Positions 1-6,781 of a stretch of DNA of 29,599 nucleotides are shown here, piece by piece. The notes below the pieces were generated by a model. The model saw only the letters and a program-made list of their open reading frames with translations. It was not told the DNA's origin and ran no database searches. The DNA is from CAZGSV01 sp964528605 (GTDB lineage Bacteria; Armatimonadota; Zipacnadia; CAZGSV01), in NCBI GenBank assembly GCA_964528605.1, contig CAZGSV010000027.1:1-29599 (forward strand), given 5' to 3'. The position numbers and the translations under genes are program-made. Numbering within the stretch: position 1 is the first letter of the stretch; every line of letters begins with the position of its first letter.

Positions 1-2641
1 AACTCATTGTCCGCCGTACGGCGGAGAGCAGGCCGGCTTCCCTCGTCGTCAGGCGGAGTTGCCACAGCAGGGAACGGCGATTGGGATGGAGCGAGTCGAA
101 GGCGCCTGCCAGAATGAGGCTTTCGGCTGCGTCCACGGAAACCGCGGTGCGCTGGAGAAAATCGGGCAGCGAGTCAAAAGGCCGCCGGGCGCGCGCCGCG
201 AGTAGCGACTCGATGTCATTCTCCCCCAGGTTCTTGACATCCTTGCAGCCGACGCGAATGGCGTCCTCGCCGGCGAGGAAGTTCGTGTCGCCGGCGTTGA
301 TGTCCAAGGGCAGTATGCGGATGCCGCGGCGACGGGCCTCGGTGACGATGGTATGGGGGGGATAGAAGCCCATGGGCTGGTTGTTAAGGATGCCGGCGTA
401 GAAGTGAGCGGGGCAATGCTGGAGTAGGTAGGCGGTTTTGTAGGCGGTGTCGCCGAAGGCGGCCGCGTGCGCCTCGCAGAAGCCATAGCCGGCGTAGCCC
501 TCGACGTAGGAGAAGACCGTTTCCGCCACCTGATGCGAGACGCCCCGCTCCATTGCCTTGCGTATGAAGTGGCGGCCGATGTCCTCCATTTCTTTCTTGC
601 TGCGGTGATGGGTCATGGCGCGACGGAGTTCGTCCGCCTCACCCGGGTCAAAGCCCGCGATCTCCACGGCGATCTCAATCACCTGCTCCTGGAAGAGCAC
701 CACGCCGTAGGTCTTCTTGAGGATCTTCTCCAGCGCGGGATGAATGTAGGTGACGGGCGCCCTACCCTTGCGGCGTGCGAGGAAAGGTTCCACCATGTTG
801 CCCTGGAGAGGGCCGGGGCGGATGAGAGCCACGCTGGCGACCACGTCCTCGGGGTTGTCCGCCTTGAGGCGCTGCTGCAAGGCGCGCTGCGCAGGGCTTT
901 CGAGTTGAAAGGCGCCCGCGGTCTCGCCGGTGCCCAGCAGAGCGTAAGTGGCGCCGTTGTTCAGGGGGACGGTGTCCAAATCCAGTTGCAGCGGGCGCAC
1001 GGTGTCCTCAACCGCCCCCAGCATCCGCAGGCAGAGCAAGTCCAACTTGAGCAGGCTGAGGTCCTCCACGTCGTCCTTGTCGAATTGCAGGATGCGGATG
1101 CCCTTGGCCGCCATCTGGACGGGAGAAAGGGTATCGAGCGGCTTGCCGCTGATGATGACGCCGCCCAGGTGCGTCCCTAGGTGGCGCGGCTGGTCGGCCA
1201 CCTGGGCGCACAACTCAAAGAGCAGGCGGTAGCGGTCGGCGGGGATGCCGCTGTCGCGCAACTCCGGCACCCGCTCCATGGCTTGCTCGATTTCATCGGC
1301 CTCGATCCAAGGCATTAGTTTGGCGAGGCGGTCAATCTCGGTCTCGGGGAAGTTGAGCGCCTTGCCCAGGTCGCGCAGGGCGCTGCGGGCGCGGAAGCGA
1401 TTGAAGGTGCAGACGCCGGCCACGTTCTCCTGTCCGTATTTCTGGGTCACATAGGCGGTGACGTCGTCGCGATAGCGGGCGTCGAAATCAACGTCAATGT
1501 CGGGGAGGCTGTGGGCGCGCGCGAGGTTGATGAAGCGCTCGAATTGCAGGTTGCGCGCGATGGAATCCACCGCAGTGATGAAGAGGCAATAGGCGACCGC
1601 CGAATCGGCGGCGGAGCCCCGGCCGCCAAAGCGGATGCCCCGCGCGCGCGCAAACTGCACCGCGTCCCAGACCACCAGGAAGTAGTCCGCGAAGCCGAGT
1701 TGCTCGATGATGGAGAGTTCGTATTCGAGGCGCTGGCGCACCTTGTCGGTTATTCGGCCGTAGCGCATTTTCGCGCCTTGATAGACCAGCCGGTTGAGCA
1801 TGCCCTGGGCGGTCTCTCCCTCGGGAACGGGGAAGCGCGGCAGGTATTCGCGCCCGCTGAGTTCATAGACGTCGCACTCTTGCGCCAATTGCTCGCTCTG
1901 TAGACCCGCCTGCGGGCAGTCGGCGAAGAGCAATCGCATCTCCTCCGGCGACTTCAGATAGCACTCGGCGTTTATCTTGCGCTCGGGGTGGGGCTGGTCT
2001 ATGCGGACCAGGTTGTGCACGCAGGTGAGCACGTCCTGAGCGCGGAACTGCTCCTTGTGCAGGTAGTGAACGTTGTTGGTCGCCACCACGCGCACTCCCG
2101 ACCTCTCCGCCAACTCAAGCAAGGCAGCCCCCAGTGCCCTTTCCCCCGGCAGCAGCAGTCGCTGCGACTCCAGCAAGAAACTCTCTTTGCCGAAGATGCC
2201 GATTAGCCGCCGCGCCGTTTCTTCCGCCTCCTGATAGCGGCCGCGCGCCAGATGAAAGGGAACCGCTCCGCGCGGACACCCAGAGAGGCAGACCAAGCCC
2301 TCAGCATTCGCCTCCAGTATCTCCCAGGTGGCCTGCGGCTTGAGGCGCTCGTTGTTGAGGTGGGCCTGGGTGAGCAGGCGGCAGAGGCTGGCGTAGCCGG
2401 CGCGGTTGCGGCAGAGGAGCGTGAGATGGTGGTTGCCCTCAGTGGTGACCTCAGCGCCGAGTATGGGTTTGATTCCCGACTTTCTAGCCTGTTGGGTGAA
2501 GCGGACCGCCGCAGCCAAGTTGTCGTGATCGGTGAGCGCCAGCGCGGGCATCCCCATCTCGGCTGCGCGCTCCACCAAATCCTCAATTGGGCTCACCCCG
2601 TCGAGGAAACTGAAGGAGGAGTGTGTGTGGAGATGAACCAT
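1..2641 (-). CDS. dnaE2: Error-prone DNA polymerase III alpha subunit, DnaE2/ImuC type (3' end missing)
   Basis: The frame reads without a stop from the ATG at 2641 to the window edge: 880 codons, C-terminus missing. The protein opens with an N-terminal PHP domain (HLHTHS at residues 3-8, TDHD at 37-40, E64), whose metal ligands look intact. The polymerase palm follows, with PDIDVDF at 380-386 (catalytic D381, D383, D385 region) and a third acidic residue in LLKLDLL near D534. The segment NNQPMGFYPP near residue 760 is typical of DnaE2 rather than replicative DnaE. DnaE2 carries out translesion synthesis, usually with ImuA/ImuB after DNA damage. The upstream gene is DUF6504, a frequent neighbour of dnaE2, 211 bp away. 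No Shine-Dalgarno precedes the ATG: a heptanucleotide repeat array ends four bases before it. A divergent replicative short DnaE cannot be fully excluded. Confidence 0.9.
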   Translation of the reverse strand, partial: MVHLHTHSSFSFLDGVSPIEDLVERAAEMGMPALALTDHDNLAAAVRFTQQARKSGIKPILGAEVTTEGNHHLTLLCRNRAGYASLCRLLTQAHLNNERLKPQATWEILEANAEGLVCLSGCPRGAVPFHLARGRYQEAEETARRLIGIFGKESFLLESQRLLLPGERALGAALLELAERSGVRVVATNNVHYLHKEQFRAQDVLTCVHNLVRIDQPHPERKINAECYLKSPEEMRLLFADCPQAGLQSEQLAQECDVYELSGREYLPRFPVPEGETAQGMLNRLVYQGAKMRYGRITDKVRQRLEYELSIIEQLGFADYFLVVWDAVQFARARGIRFGGRGSAADSAVAYCLFITAVDSIARNLQFERFINLARAHSLPDIDVDFDARYRDDVTAYVTQKYGQENVAGVCTFNRFRARSALRDLGKALNFPETEIDRLAKLMPWIEADEIEQAMERVPELRDSGIPADRYRLLFELCAQVADQPRHLGTHLGGVIISGKPLDTLSPVQMAAKGIRILQFDKDDVEDLSLLKLDLLCLRMLGAVEDTVRPLQLDLDTVPLNNGATYALLGTGETAGAFQLESPAQRALQQRLKADNPEDVVASVALIRPGPLQGNMVEPFLARRKGRAPVTYIHPALEKILKKTYGVVLFQEQVIEIAVEIAGFDPGEADELRRAMTHHRSKKEMEDIGRHFIRKAMERGVSHQVAETVFSYVEGYAGYGFCEAHAAAFGDTAYKTAYLLQHCPAHFYAGILNNQPMGFYPPHTIVTEARRRGIRILPLDINAGDTNFLAGEDAIRVGCKDVKNLGENDIESLLAARARRPFDSLPDFLQRTAVSVDAAESLILAGAFDSLHPNRRSLLWQLRLTTREAGLLSAVRRTMS

Positions 2642-2645
2642 ATTA

Positions 2646-2771
2646 GTGGCCAGCGGCCAGTGGCCAGTGGGGCGGGCCGGATAAGCTCCGGCCCCTACGT
2701 GCCGCTAGCGGCCAGTGGTCAGAGGTCGTAGGGGCGGCATCTTACTTGTCGGCCGAAGGAGGATGCCGCCC
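2646..2771. repeat. Mosaic of heptamer arrays and GTAG-headed hairpins between DUF6504 and dnaE2
   Basis: This 211-bp intergenic gap is almost wholly repeat. Units GTGGCCA, GCGGCCA, GTGGCCA lie head to tail at 2646-2666. A hairpin follows with stems GGGCCGGA (2674-2681) and TCCGGCCC (2687-2694), ending in CTAC (2695-2698), which is GTAG on the minus strand. Two more heptamers (GCGGCCA, GTGGTCA) lie at 2708-2721. A second hairpin headed by GTAG (2728-2731) has 10-bp stems at 2732-2741 and 2762-2771. The order array-hairpin-array-hairpin is the same pairing seen at 4503-4608. The left array directly abuts the dnaE2 start codon. Confidence 0.75.
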
Positions 2772-2852
2772 GTCAACGGGAGGGCACCCGTGCGGTCGCC
2801 CCGCGGGCCACGCTGGTTAGTCGTTAGCAGCAGAAGGCCCGCCGTTCACCTC

Positions 2853-3200
2853 CTAGTCGAAGACTTTGTAGAGGAACCACTGCCCGGTCGCGAGGTCCTT
2901 GTAGATCAGATAGGGCCTGCCCCCCCCGCCAGCGCCAGCCGCTTTCCGCTCGCCGCCCACTCCCCTCCGGCCACTGGTCACTGGCCGCTGGCCACTGTTT
3001 CTTCCCCCGGCCCCTGGCGACTGGCCACCGACCACTATCTCAAAGAACTCCTTCTCCGATTCTCCTTCCCACCAGTAGCCTACTTCACGCCAGTGCTCCG
3101 CCACGCCAACAATGGGCAAGCGGCGACCGTCCCGTAGAAGCCAAACGGGTCGTCCGTCGCGGCAGCCGACCTGTATGCGCTCGTTGAGGTATTTGCTCAC
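2853..3200 (-). CDS. DUF6504 family protein, dnaE2 partner gene
   Basis: A 115-residue protein starting with GTG at 3200. The N-terminal half (MSKYLNERIQV, then HWREVGYWWEGESEKEFFEI at about 36-55) and the C-terminus (YLIYKDLATGQWFLYKVFD, 97-115) match my memory of DUF6504, a small domain found beside imuB/dnaE2 in actinobacteria and other phyla; its biochemical role is unknown. Residues 55-77 are not typical of the family: they are encoded by a degenerate heptanucleotide array on this strand. The following stretch is rich in Gly/Arg and includes a G8 tract. The gene probably lies first in the dnaE2 operon. Its GTG is only 6 nt below the -10 box, so the message is expected to be leaderless. 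It ends with TAG. Family assignment rests on remembered motifs, not a search. Confidence 0.75.
   Translation of the reverse strand: MSKYLNERIQVGCRDGRPVWLLRDGRRLPIVGVAEHWREVGYWWEGESEKEFFEIVVGGQSPGAGGRNSGQRPVTSGRRGVGGERKAAGAGGGGRPYLIYKDLATGQWFLYKVFD
2971..3038. repeat. Heptanucleotide array inside the DUF6504 gene
   Basis: On the plus strand the units CCACTGG, TCACTGG, CCGCTGG, CCACTGT run at 2971-2998 with exact 7-base period. After an interruption, CCCCTGG, CGACTGG, CCACCGA, CCACTAT run at 3011-3038. The array is translated as residues 55-77 of the DUF6504 protein without a stop. Since 7 is not a multiple of 3, successive units are read in different phases. Confidence 0.75.
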
Positions 3201-3206
3201 ACTATA

Positions 3207-3235
3207 AGTATAGCATACAAACGTTTGCTATGCAA
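3207..3235 (-). promoter_or_regulatory. Sigma-70-like promoter with palindromic operator for DUF6504-dnaE2
   Basis: On the minus strand, -35 TTGCAT (3235-3230) and -10 TATACT (3212-3207) are separated by exactly 17 bp. The spacer holds the perfect palindrome CAAACGTTTG (3218-3227), flanked by GCATA and TATGC arms (3213-3217, 3229-3233) that are also inverted. A repressor bound here would block RNA polymerase. Given the genes it controls, a LexA-type repressor is the natural candidate, though the box is not the textbook GAAC-N4-GTTC. Predicted transcription start falls at or next to the GTG at 3200. Confidence 0.65.
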
Positions 3236-3395
3236 CCTCAAGGCTTGCCTCCCGCGTTCAACCGGGCCTCTAGCGTCGAGAAAACGGCCCTCTACCCACC
3301 CCATCCCCCAATAAGCGGCTCTTCCACCGCCGATTTGACCCCTGGCCGACGGCAACCATATGCTGCGGCTCACCCAAGACCCACAGGAGCACCGC

Positions 3396-4532
3396 ATGAC
3401 CCACCGCGAACGCTGGCTGCGCACCATGCACTTCCAGTCCCCGGACCACATCCCGGATCAGGAATTCGGCTACTGGAGCGACACTCTGGTCCGCTGGCGG
3501 AAGGAGGGCCTGCCCGAGTGGGTGACCGACGACGGCAAGGCGGAGCGCTACTTCGGTTTCGCCCCTGCGGCAGGGGTGCCCGTCAACCAGGGGCTCATCC
3601 CCGGCTTCGAGTCGCGCACCATCGAGGAGACCGACGAGTACGTCATCTACATTGACGGCAGCGGCGTGAAGCAGATGGTGCCCAAGGACGGGCACTCTAC
3701 GATTCCGAAGTATCTGGAGTTTCCGCTCAAGGGGCCGGAGGACTGGCCCAAGTTCGTCGAGCGCCTGAACCCCAACGACCCCGAGCGCTATCCCAAGCCG
3801 GCCGATTGGGAGGCCTGGAAGCAGCGCTGGGCCAGGCCCGACCGCGAGATTCCCCTGTTCATCGGCGCCGGCAGCCTGTTCGGGTGGATTCGCAACTGGA
3901 TGGGATTCGAGGGAGTGGCGCTGGCCGTGTATGACCACCCGCGCTGGATGCACGAAGTAGTGGACTACCTTTGCGACTTCCTAATTCGGACGATGGAGCG
4001 CGCGCTGAACGAGGCGCCGGGGATAGACGGCGCGGGCATGTGGGAGGACATGGCCTTCCGCAGCGGGACGATCATCTCGCCGAAGATGTTCGACGAACTG
4101 CTTGTGCCGCGTTACAAGCGGCTGACGGACCGGCTGCGCAAGGCGGGCGTTGACGTGGTGTGGCTCGATTGCGATGGGAACATCAGCGAGGTCGTGGGCC
4201 TGTGGCTCAAGGGGGGAGTCAACTGCATGTTCCCGGTGGAGGTGCGAGGCGGGTCCGATCCCGTCGCCATACGGCGGAAGTATGGGCACGATGTGCTCAT
4301 GATGGGTGGCGTGGACAAGACCAGGCTCATCGAGGGTAGGAAGGCGATTGACGAGGAGATGGCGCGCCTGGCACCCATCGTCGAGGACGGCGGGTACATC
4401 CCCCACGTTGACCACCGCTGCCCGCCGGACGTGTCGTACGAGAACTACCTCTATTACCTCCACCGCAAGCGAGAGATGTTTGGGATTCCGGCACCCCAGG
4501 GAGTGGCCAGTGGCCAGTCGCCAGAGGAGTGA
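3396..4532 (+). CDS. Uroporphyrinogen decarboxylase (URO-D)-family protein
   Basis: A 378-residue URO-D-fold protein. The start at 3396 is chosen because the family-typical N-terminus MTHRERWLRTMHFQSPDHIP begins there and an AGGAG lies six bases upstream; the frame is open 12 codons further up. Recognisable segments are EFGYWSDTLVRWRKEGLP (23-40), DCDGN (258-262), and the C-terminal HVDHRCPPDVSYENYLYY (337-354). The sequence lacks the GPGC motif of zinc methyltransferases such as MtaA/MtbA, so it belongs to the large subgroup of unknown substrate common in carbohydrate- and methyl-metabolising uncultured bacteria. It is unlikely to be the heme enzyme HemE. Residues 370-376 are encoded by a heptanucleotide repeat, so the last nine residues look like an acquired tail. 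A weak promoter (TTGACC 3335-3340, CATATG 3357-3362) is possible. Confidence 0.85.
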   Translation: MTHRERWLRTMHFQSPDHIPDQEFGYWSDTLVRWRKEGLPEWVTDDGKAERYFGFAPAAGVPVNQGLIPGFESRTIEETDEYVIYIDGSGVKQMVPKDGHSTIPKYLEFPLKGPEDWPKFVERLNPNDPERYPKPADWEAWKQRWARPDREIPLFIGAGSLFGWIRNWMGFEGVALAVYDHPRWMHEVVDYLCDFLIRTMERALNEAPGIDGAGMWEDMAFRSGTIISPKMFDELLVPRYKRLTDRLRKAGVDVVWLDCDGNISEVVGLWLKGGVNCMFPVEVRGGSDPVAIRRKYGHDVLMMGGVDKTRLIEGRKAIDEEMARLAPIVEDGGYIPHVDHRCPPDVSYENYLYYLHRKREMFGIPAPQGVASGQSPEE

Positions 4533-4608
4533 CTAGTGGCTGGCAAACACAGGTAGGCGGCGAACGGCAGAGGGCATACGCGGGGGGGCGGCCACGTCGG
4601 GCCGCCCC
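4503..4608. repeat. Heptamer array overlapping a gene end, plus hairpin
   Basis: Units GTGGCCA, GTGGCCA, GTCGCCA at 4503-4523 encode the last residues of the URO-D-like protein before its TGA. A hairpin follows with stems GGGGCGGC (4585-4592) and GCCGCCCC (4601-4608), ending in CTAG where the other hairpins have CTAC. The hairpin lies between convergent genes but has no T-run, so it is not called a terminator. The rest of the gap up to 4662 shows nothing else. Confidence 0.65.
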
Positions 4609-4662
4609 TAGGGCTCGACGCCTGGGGGCGTCGGGGCCAGAGGCGTGCCTCGGGCCGTACGG

Positions 4663-4884
4663 TCAGGACGGGCCCGGCTGCACCGGGGGCGGGGCCGCGC
4701 TTCCCCCACCCGGAGGGCCCGTGCGCTCTTCACGCGACCGTTGCTCTCCAAGCACCTCGCGCAGGGCGCGGCGGGTGGCCAAGTACACAGCGCCGTAGAT
4801 CAGAACGAACGCGAGCCCCGACAAGATCACAATCCACACGAGCACGAATCCCAGAGTGATCGCGGCCGCACCAGCGTCGAACAT
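4663..4884 (-). CDS. Small single-span membrane protein, function unknown
   Basis: A 73-residue protein starting at the ATG at 4884. That start is preferred over the longer open frame (to 4995) because a clear purine-rich site, GGGGAGGG, lies about six bases upstream and the added residues look non-coding. Residues 1-35 form one hydrophobic span (ITLGFVLVWIVILSGLAFVL, 9-28), followed by a basic-acidic segment (RRALREVLGEQRSREERT) and a Pro/Gly-rich tail. The likely topology is N-out, C-in, with the charged tail cytoplasmic. I recognise no family. It stands alone, convergent with the URO-D-like gene and behind a repeat-rich region. Its strong start site and coherent membrane segment are the only evidence that it is real. 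Confidence 0.55.
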   Translation of the reverse strand: MFDAGAAAITLGFVLVWIVILSGLAFVLIYGAVYLATRRALREVLGEQRSREERTGPPGGGSAAPPPVQPGPS

Positions 4885-4979
4885 CTCGACCCTCCCCTTT
4901 CGATAGGCCGATGTAGATTCCGGCAATGTAGCGGTTCCGGTCAAGGGCTCAGTGAATCCGACCAGCGTTAGCCTACCCC

Positions 4980-5024
4980 GGCACGGCCCTCCCACGGCGG
5001 GTAAACCAGGCGGCCGTGCCCTAC
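4980..5024 (-). repeat. GTAG-headed hairpin
   Basis: Stems GGCACGGCC (4980-4988) and GGCCGTGCC (5012-5020) pair over 9 bp and are followed by CTAC (5021-5024), i.e. GTAG at the head of the hairpin on the minus strand. It partly overlaps the left end of the twin repeat that starts near 5018. Confidence 0.6.
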
Positions 5025-5207
5025 GGGCGACGCTTGGGGCGTCGCGGACTCGATAGCGAAAATGGGGACAGTAACCATTCTCACTCGGAGTCGGGCGTGC
5101 CCGACACGAGTGCGGGAAACGCTTGCCGGAAAACGGTTGCTGTCCCCATTTTCGGCGTCCGGCCCGCCCCTCACGCTGGCCACTGGACGCTGGTCACTCG
5201 CCGCTCG
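5018..5207. repeat. Twin repeat, copy A, with inverted ATGGGGACAG ends
   Basis: This roughly 190-bp segment recurs at 5271-5460 with a constant offset of 253 bases, about ten mismatches and no gaps. Inside it, the left arm (5058-5082, core ATGGGGACAGTAACC) is the reverse complement of the right arm (5129-5153) at about 22 of 25 positions. Between them is a small palindrome (TCGGGC/GCCCGA, 5091-5104). It begins with a hairpin GCGACGC/GCGTCGC (5027-5033, 5039-5045) and ends in a heptamer array (5173-5207). Paired inverted hairpin units like this resemble REP doublets mobilised by RAYT transposases; that link is inference. Confidence 0.75.
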
Positions 5208-5210
5208 GCA

Positions 5211-5277
5211 AGGAGCCGTGTCGCCCCGGCGACGGCGGGGCTCCTACACTTGGGCGACCACGGAGGGTCGCCCCTAC
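5211..5277 (-). repeat. Two GTAG-headed hairpins between the twin repeats
   Basis: The first hairpin has stems AGGAGCC (5211-5217) and GGCTCCT (5239-5245) with an inner stem, and ends in CTAC (5244-5247). The second has stems GGGCGACC (5252-5259) and GGTCGCCC (5266-5273), and ends in CTAC (5274-5277). Read on the minus strand, both are headed by GTAGG followed by a G+C-rich stem. Stem sequences differ completely while the GTAG head is constant. Confidence 0.65.
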
Positions 5278-5460
5278 GCGCGACGCTTGGGGCGTCGCGG
5301 CCTCGGTAGCGAGAATGGGGACAGTAACCATTCTCACTCGGAGTCAGGCGTGCCCGACACGAGTGCGGAGAACGCTTGCCGGAAAACGGTTGCTGTCCCC
5401 ATTTTCGGCGTCAGGCCCGCCCCTCACGCTGGCCACTGGACGCTGGTCACTGGCCGCTGG
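5271..5460. repeat. Twin repeat, copy B
   Basis: Second copy of the segment at 5018-5207, about 95% identical. Its inverted arms lie at 5311-5335 and 5382-5406. It ends in a five-unit heptamer array, ACGCTGG CCACTGG ACGCTGG then TCACTGG CCGCTGG (5426-5460), cleaner than that of copy A. Copy B ends 15 bases upstream of the -35 box of the ABC operon. Confidence 0.75.
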
Positions 5461-5474
5461 CGCGCCCCGGCGCG

Positions 5475-5503
5475 TTGACATGGGGCGAGGGCGCGCAGAG
5501 AAT
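5475..5503 (+). promoter_or_regulatory. Sigma-70-like promoter of the ABC importer operon
   Basis: A perfect -35 TTGACA (5475-5480) is 17 bp from GAGAAT (5498-5503), a four-of-six match to the -10 consensus. Transcription would start near 5510, giving a leader of about 23 nt that contains the G-rich ribosome site in front of the GTG at 5533. No operator palindrome is evident. Confidence 0.55.
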
Positions 5504-5532
5504 GCAGGCAACCCGATCAGGGGGGAATCTGT

Positions 5533-6759
5533 GTGCCTAGACTGACGCGCGCTGCCACTCTCATCCTGCTCGCCGTCCTGCTGCCCGTGGGCTGCGCCAA
5601 GAGGCCCGCGCCCACCGCGGGGAAGCCCGGGCTCGACACCACCAAGCGGCAGATGATCCCGATTGTGAACAAGCAGATGACGGAGGCGGAGATAGCGGAG
5701 GCCATCGTCAAGGAGGGCCAGGTAAACGTCGCCAACTGGACCTATCTGGCCTCGGAGACGCTCGCCCGCTCGTTCGAGAAGTTCGTGGAGAGCAAGTATG
5801 GCGTGAAGATCAAGTGCAACTATGTTGGTAGGCAGACGCCGGAGTCTTACCTGGTGGACCTGCGCGCCGACTACAAGGCGGACAAGCCGCCTACCTACGA
5901 CGTGATGGCGATAGAGGTCAACTACTACTACGAGGCCAAGCGCGAGGGGATGCCGCTCGACTTCCTGCCGTCGCCGTTGGCGCCGAACCTGAAGATGGTG
6001 GACCCCGCGTTCCAGTTCCTGCCGCAGGCGGCGTACTTCCAGTCCACCGCCTTCGGCGGCATTGTGTACGACGAGAAGAGGGCCGGATTCCTGAAGGACT
6101 GGCCCGACCTGGCCAACCCGCGCCTCAAGGGGAAACTCGTGCTCGCTGAGGCAGGGGACATCACCTCGGCCTGCTTCCTGGTAGGGCTCTGTTGGTCTCT
6201 CGGCGGCGACATGAAGAAGCCGGCGGACATGGAGCGCGCCATCGAGTTCGCGGTCAAGAAGGTCCATCCCAACGTGGTGAAGTACACGACAGATCCGGAG
6301 AACTTCACGCCGCAATTGACCACCGGCGCCATCTTGGCCGCGATGTTCTGGAACTCGCGCACGCGGCTGCTGAACGAGCAAGGACACAAGAGCATTCGCT
6401 TTCTATGGGCCAGATCGGGGATGGTGCCGGCCAACGGCGTGGTGTGGATTCCCAAAGGGACGCCCCACCCTATTCTGGCGCAACTCTTCTTCGACTATGA
6501 ACTCAGCCCCGAGCGCCAGATTCCGCCCGAGAGTTGGGGGCTGTCGAGGGCGGACTGGGTTGAGTTCCACGAGGGGCTGCTAGGGCCGGCGTACCGGGAG
6601 CATCTGCCGGAGTGGTTGCAGGGGCGGTACGACGAGGTCTACCCCTCGCTGGACTACGTGCGGCAGATGAACGCGCGGGTGGACTGGGAGTACGTCTCGC
6701 GGCACTTCGTCGAGTGGGGCCGCAAGTATCAGGAAGGGCTGGCGAAGCAGGGCAGGTGA
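5533..6759 (+). CDS. ABC transporter substrate-binding lipoprotein (iron/polyamine type)
   Basis: A 408-residue extracytoplasmic solute-binding protein of family 1 (PotD/AfuA-like). The GTG start at 5533 follows a G6 ribosome site. Residues 1-21 are a lipoprotein signal peptide with lipobox LPVGC, so Cys21 is expected to be lipidated and hold the protein at the outer face of the membrane. Segments such as YDVMAIEVNYYY, AFGGIVYDE, LKGKLVLAEAGDITSA and the late NGVVWIPKGTPHP...AQLFFDY have the order seen in proteins binding iron(III), spermidine or similar small charged ligands. The ligand cannot be named from sequence alone. It is the first gene of a four-gene importer operon and is followed 22 bp later by the first permease. 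Confidence 0.85.
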   Translation: MPRLTRAATLILLAVLLPVGCAKRPAPTAGKPGLDTTKRQMIPIVNKQMTEAEIAEAIVKEGQVNVANWTYLASETLARSFEKFVESKYGVKIKCNYVGRQTPESYLVDLRADYKADKPPTYDVMAIEVNYYYEAKREGMPLDFLPSPLAPNLKMVDPAFQFLPQAAYFQSTAFGGIVYDEKRAGFLKDWPDLANPRLKGKLVLAEAGDITSACFLVGLCWSLGGDMKKPADMERAIEFAVKKVHPNVVKYTTDPENFTPQLTTGAILAAMFWNSRTRLLNEQGHKSIRFLWARSGMVPANGVVWIPKGTPHPILAQLFFDYELSPERQIPPESWGLSRADWVEFHEGLLGPAYREHLPEWLQGRYDEVYPSLDYVRQMNARVDWEYVSRHFVEWGRKYQEGLAKQGR

Positions 6760-6781
6760 CGGCGGGCATGGCAGCGCGATC

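Noticed and set aside
5018..5460. Insertion sequence
   Set aside because: No transposase gene or remnant can be read in the twin repeats or between them; they are at most non-autonomous elements.
5344..6387. Minus-strand 347-codon frame opposite the substrate-binding protein
   Set aside because: The opposite strand encodes a clear lipoprotein with signal peptide and promoter; the antisense translation has no recognisable domain and runs through the twin repeat.
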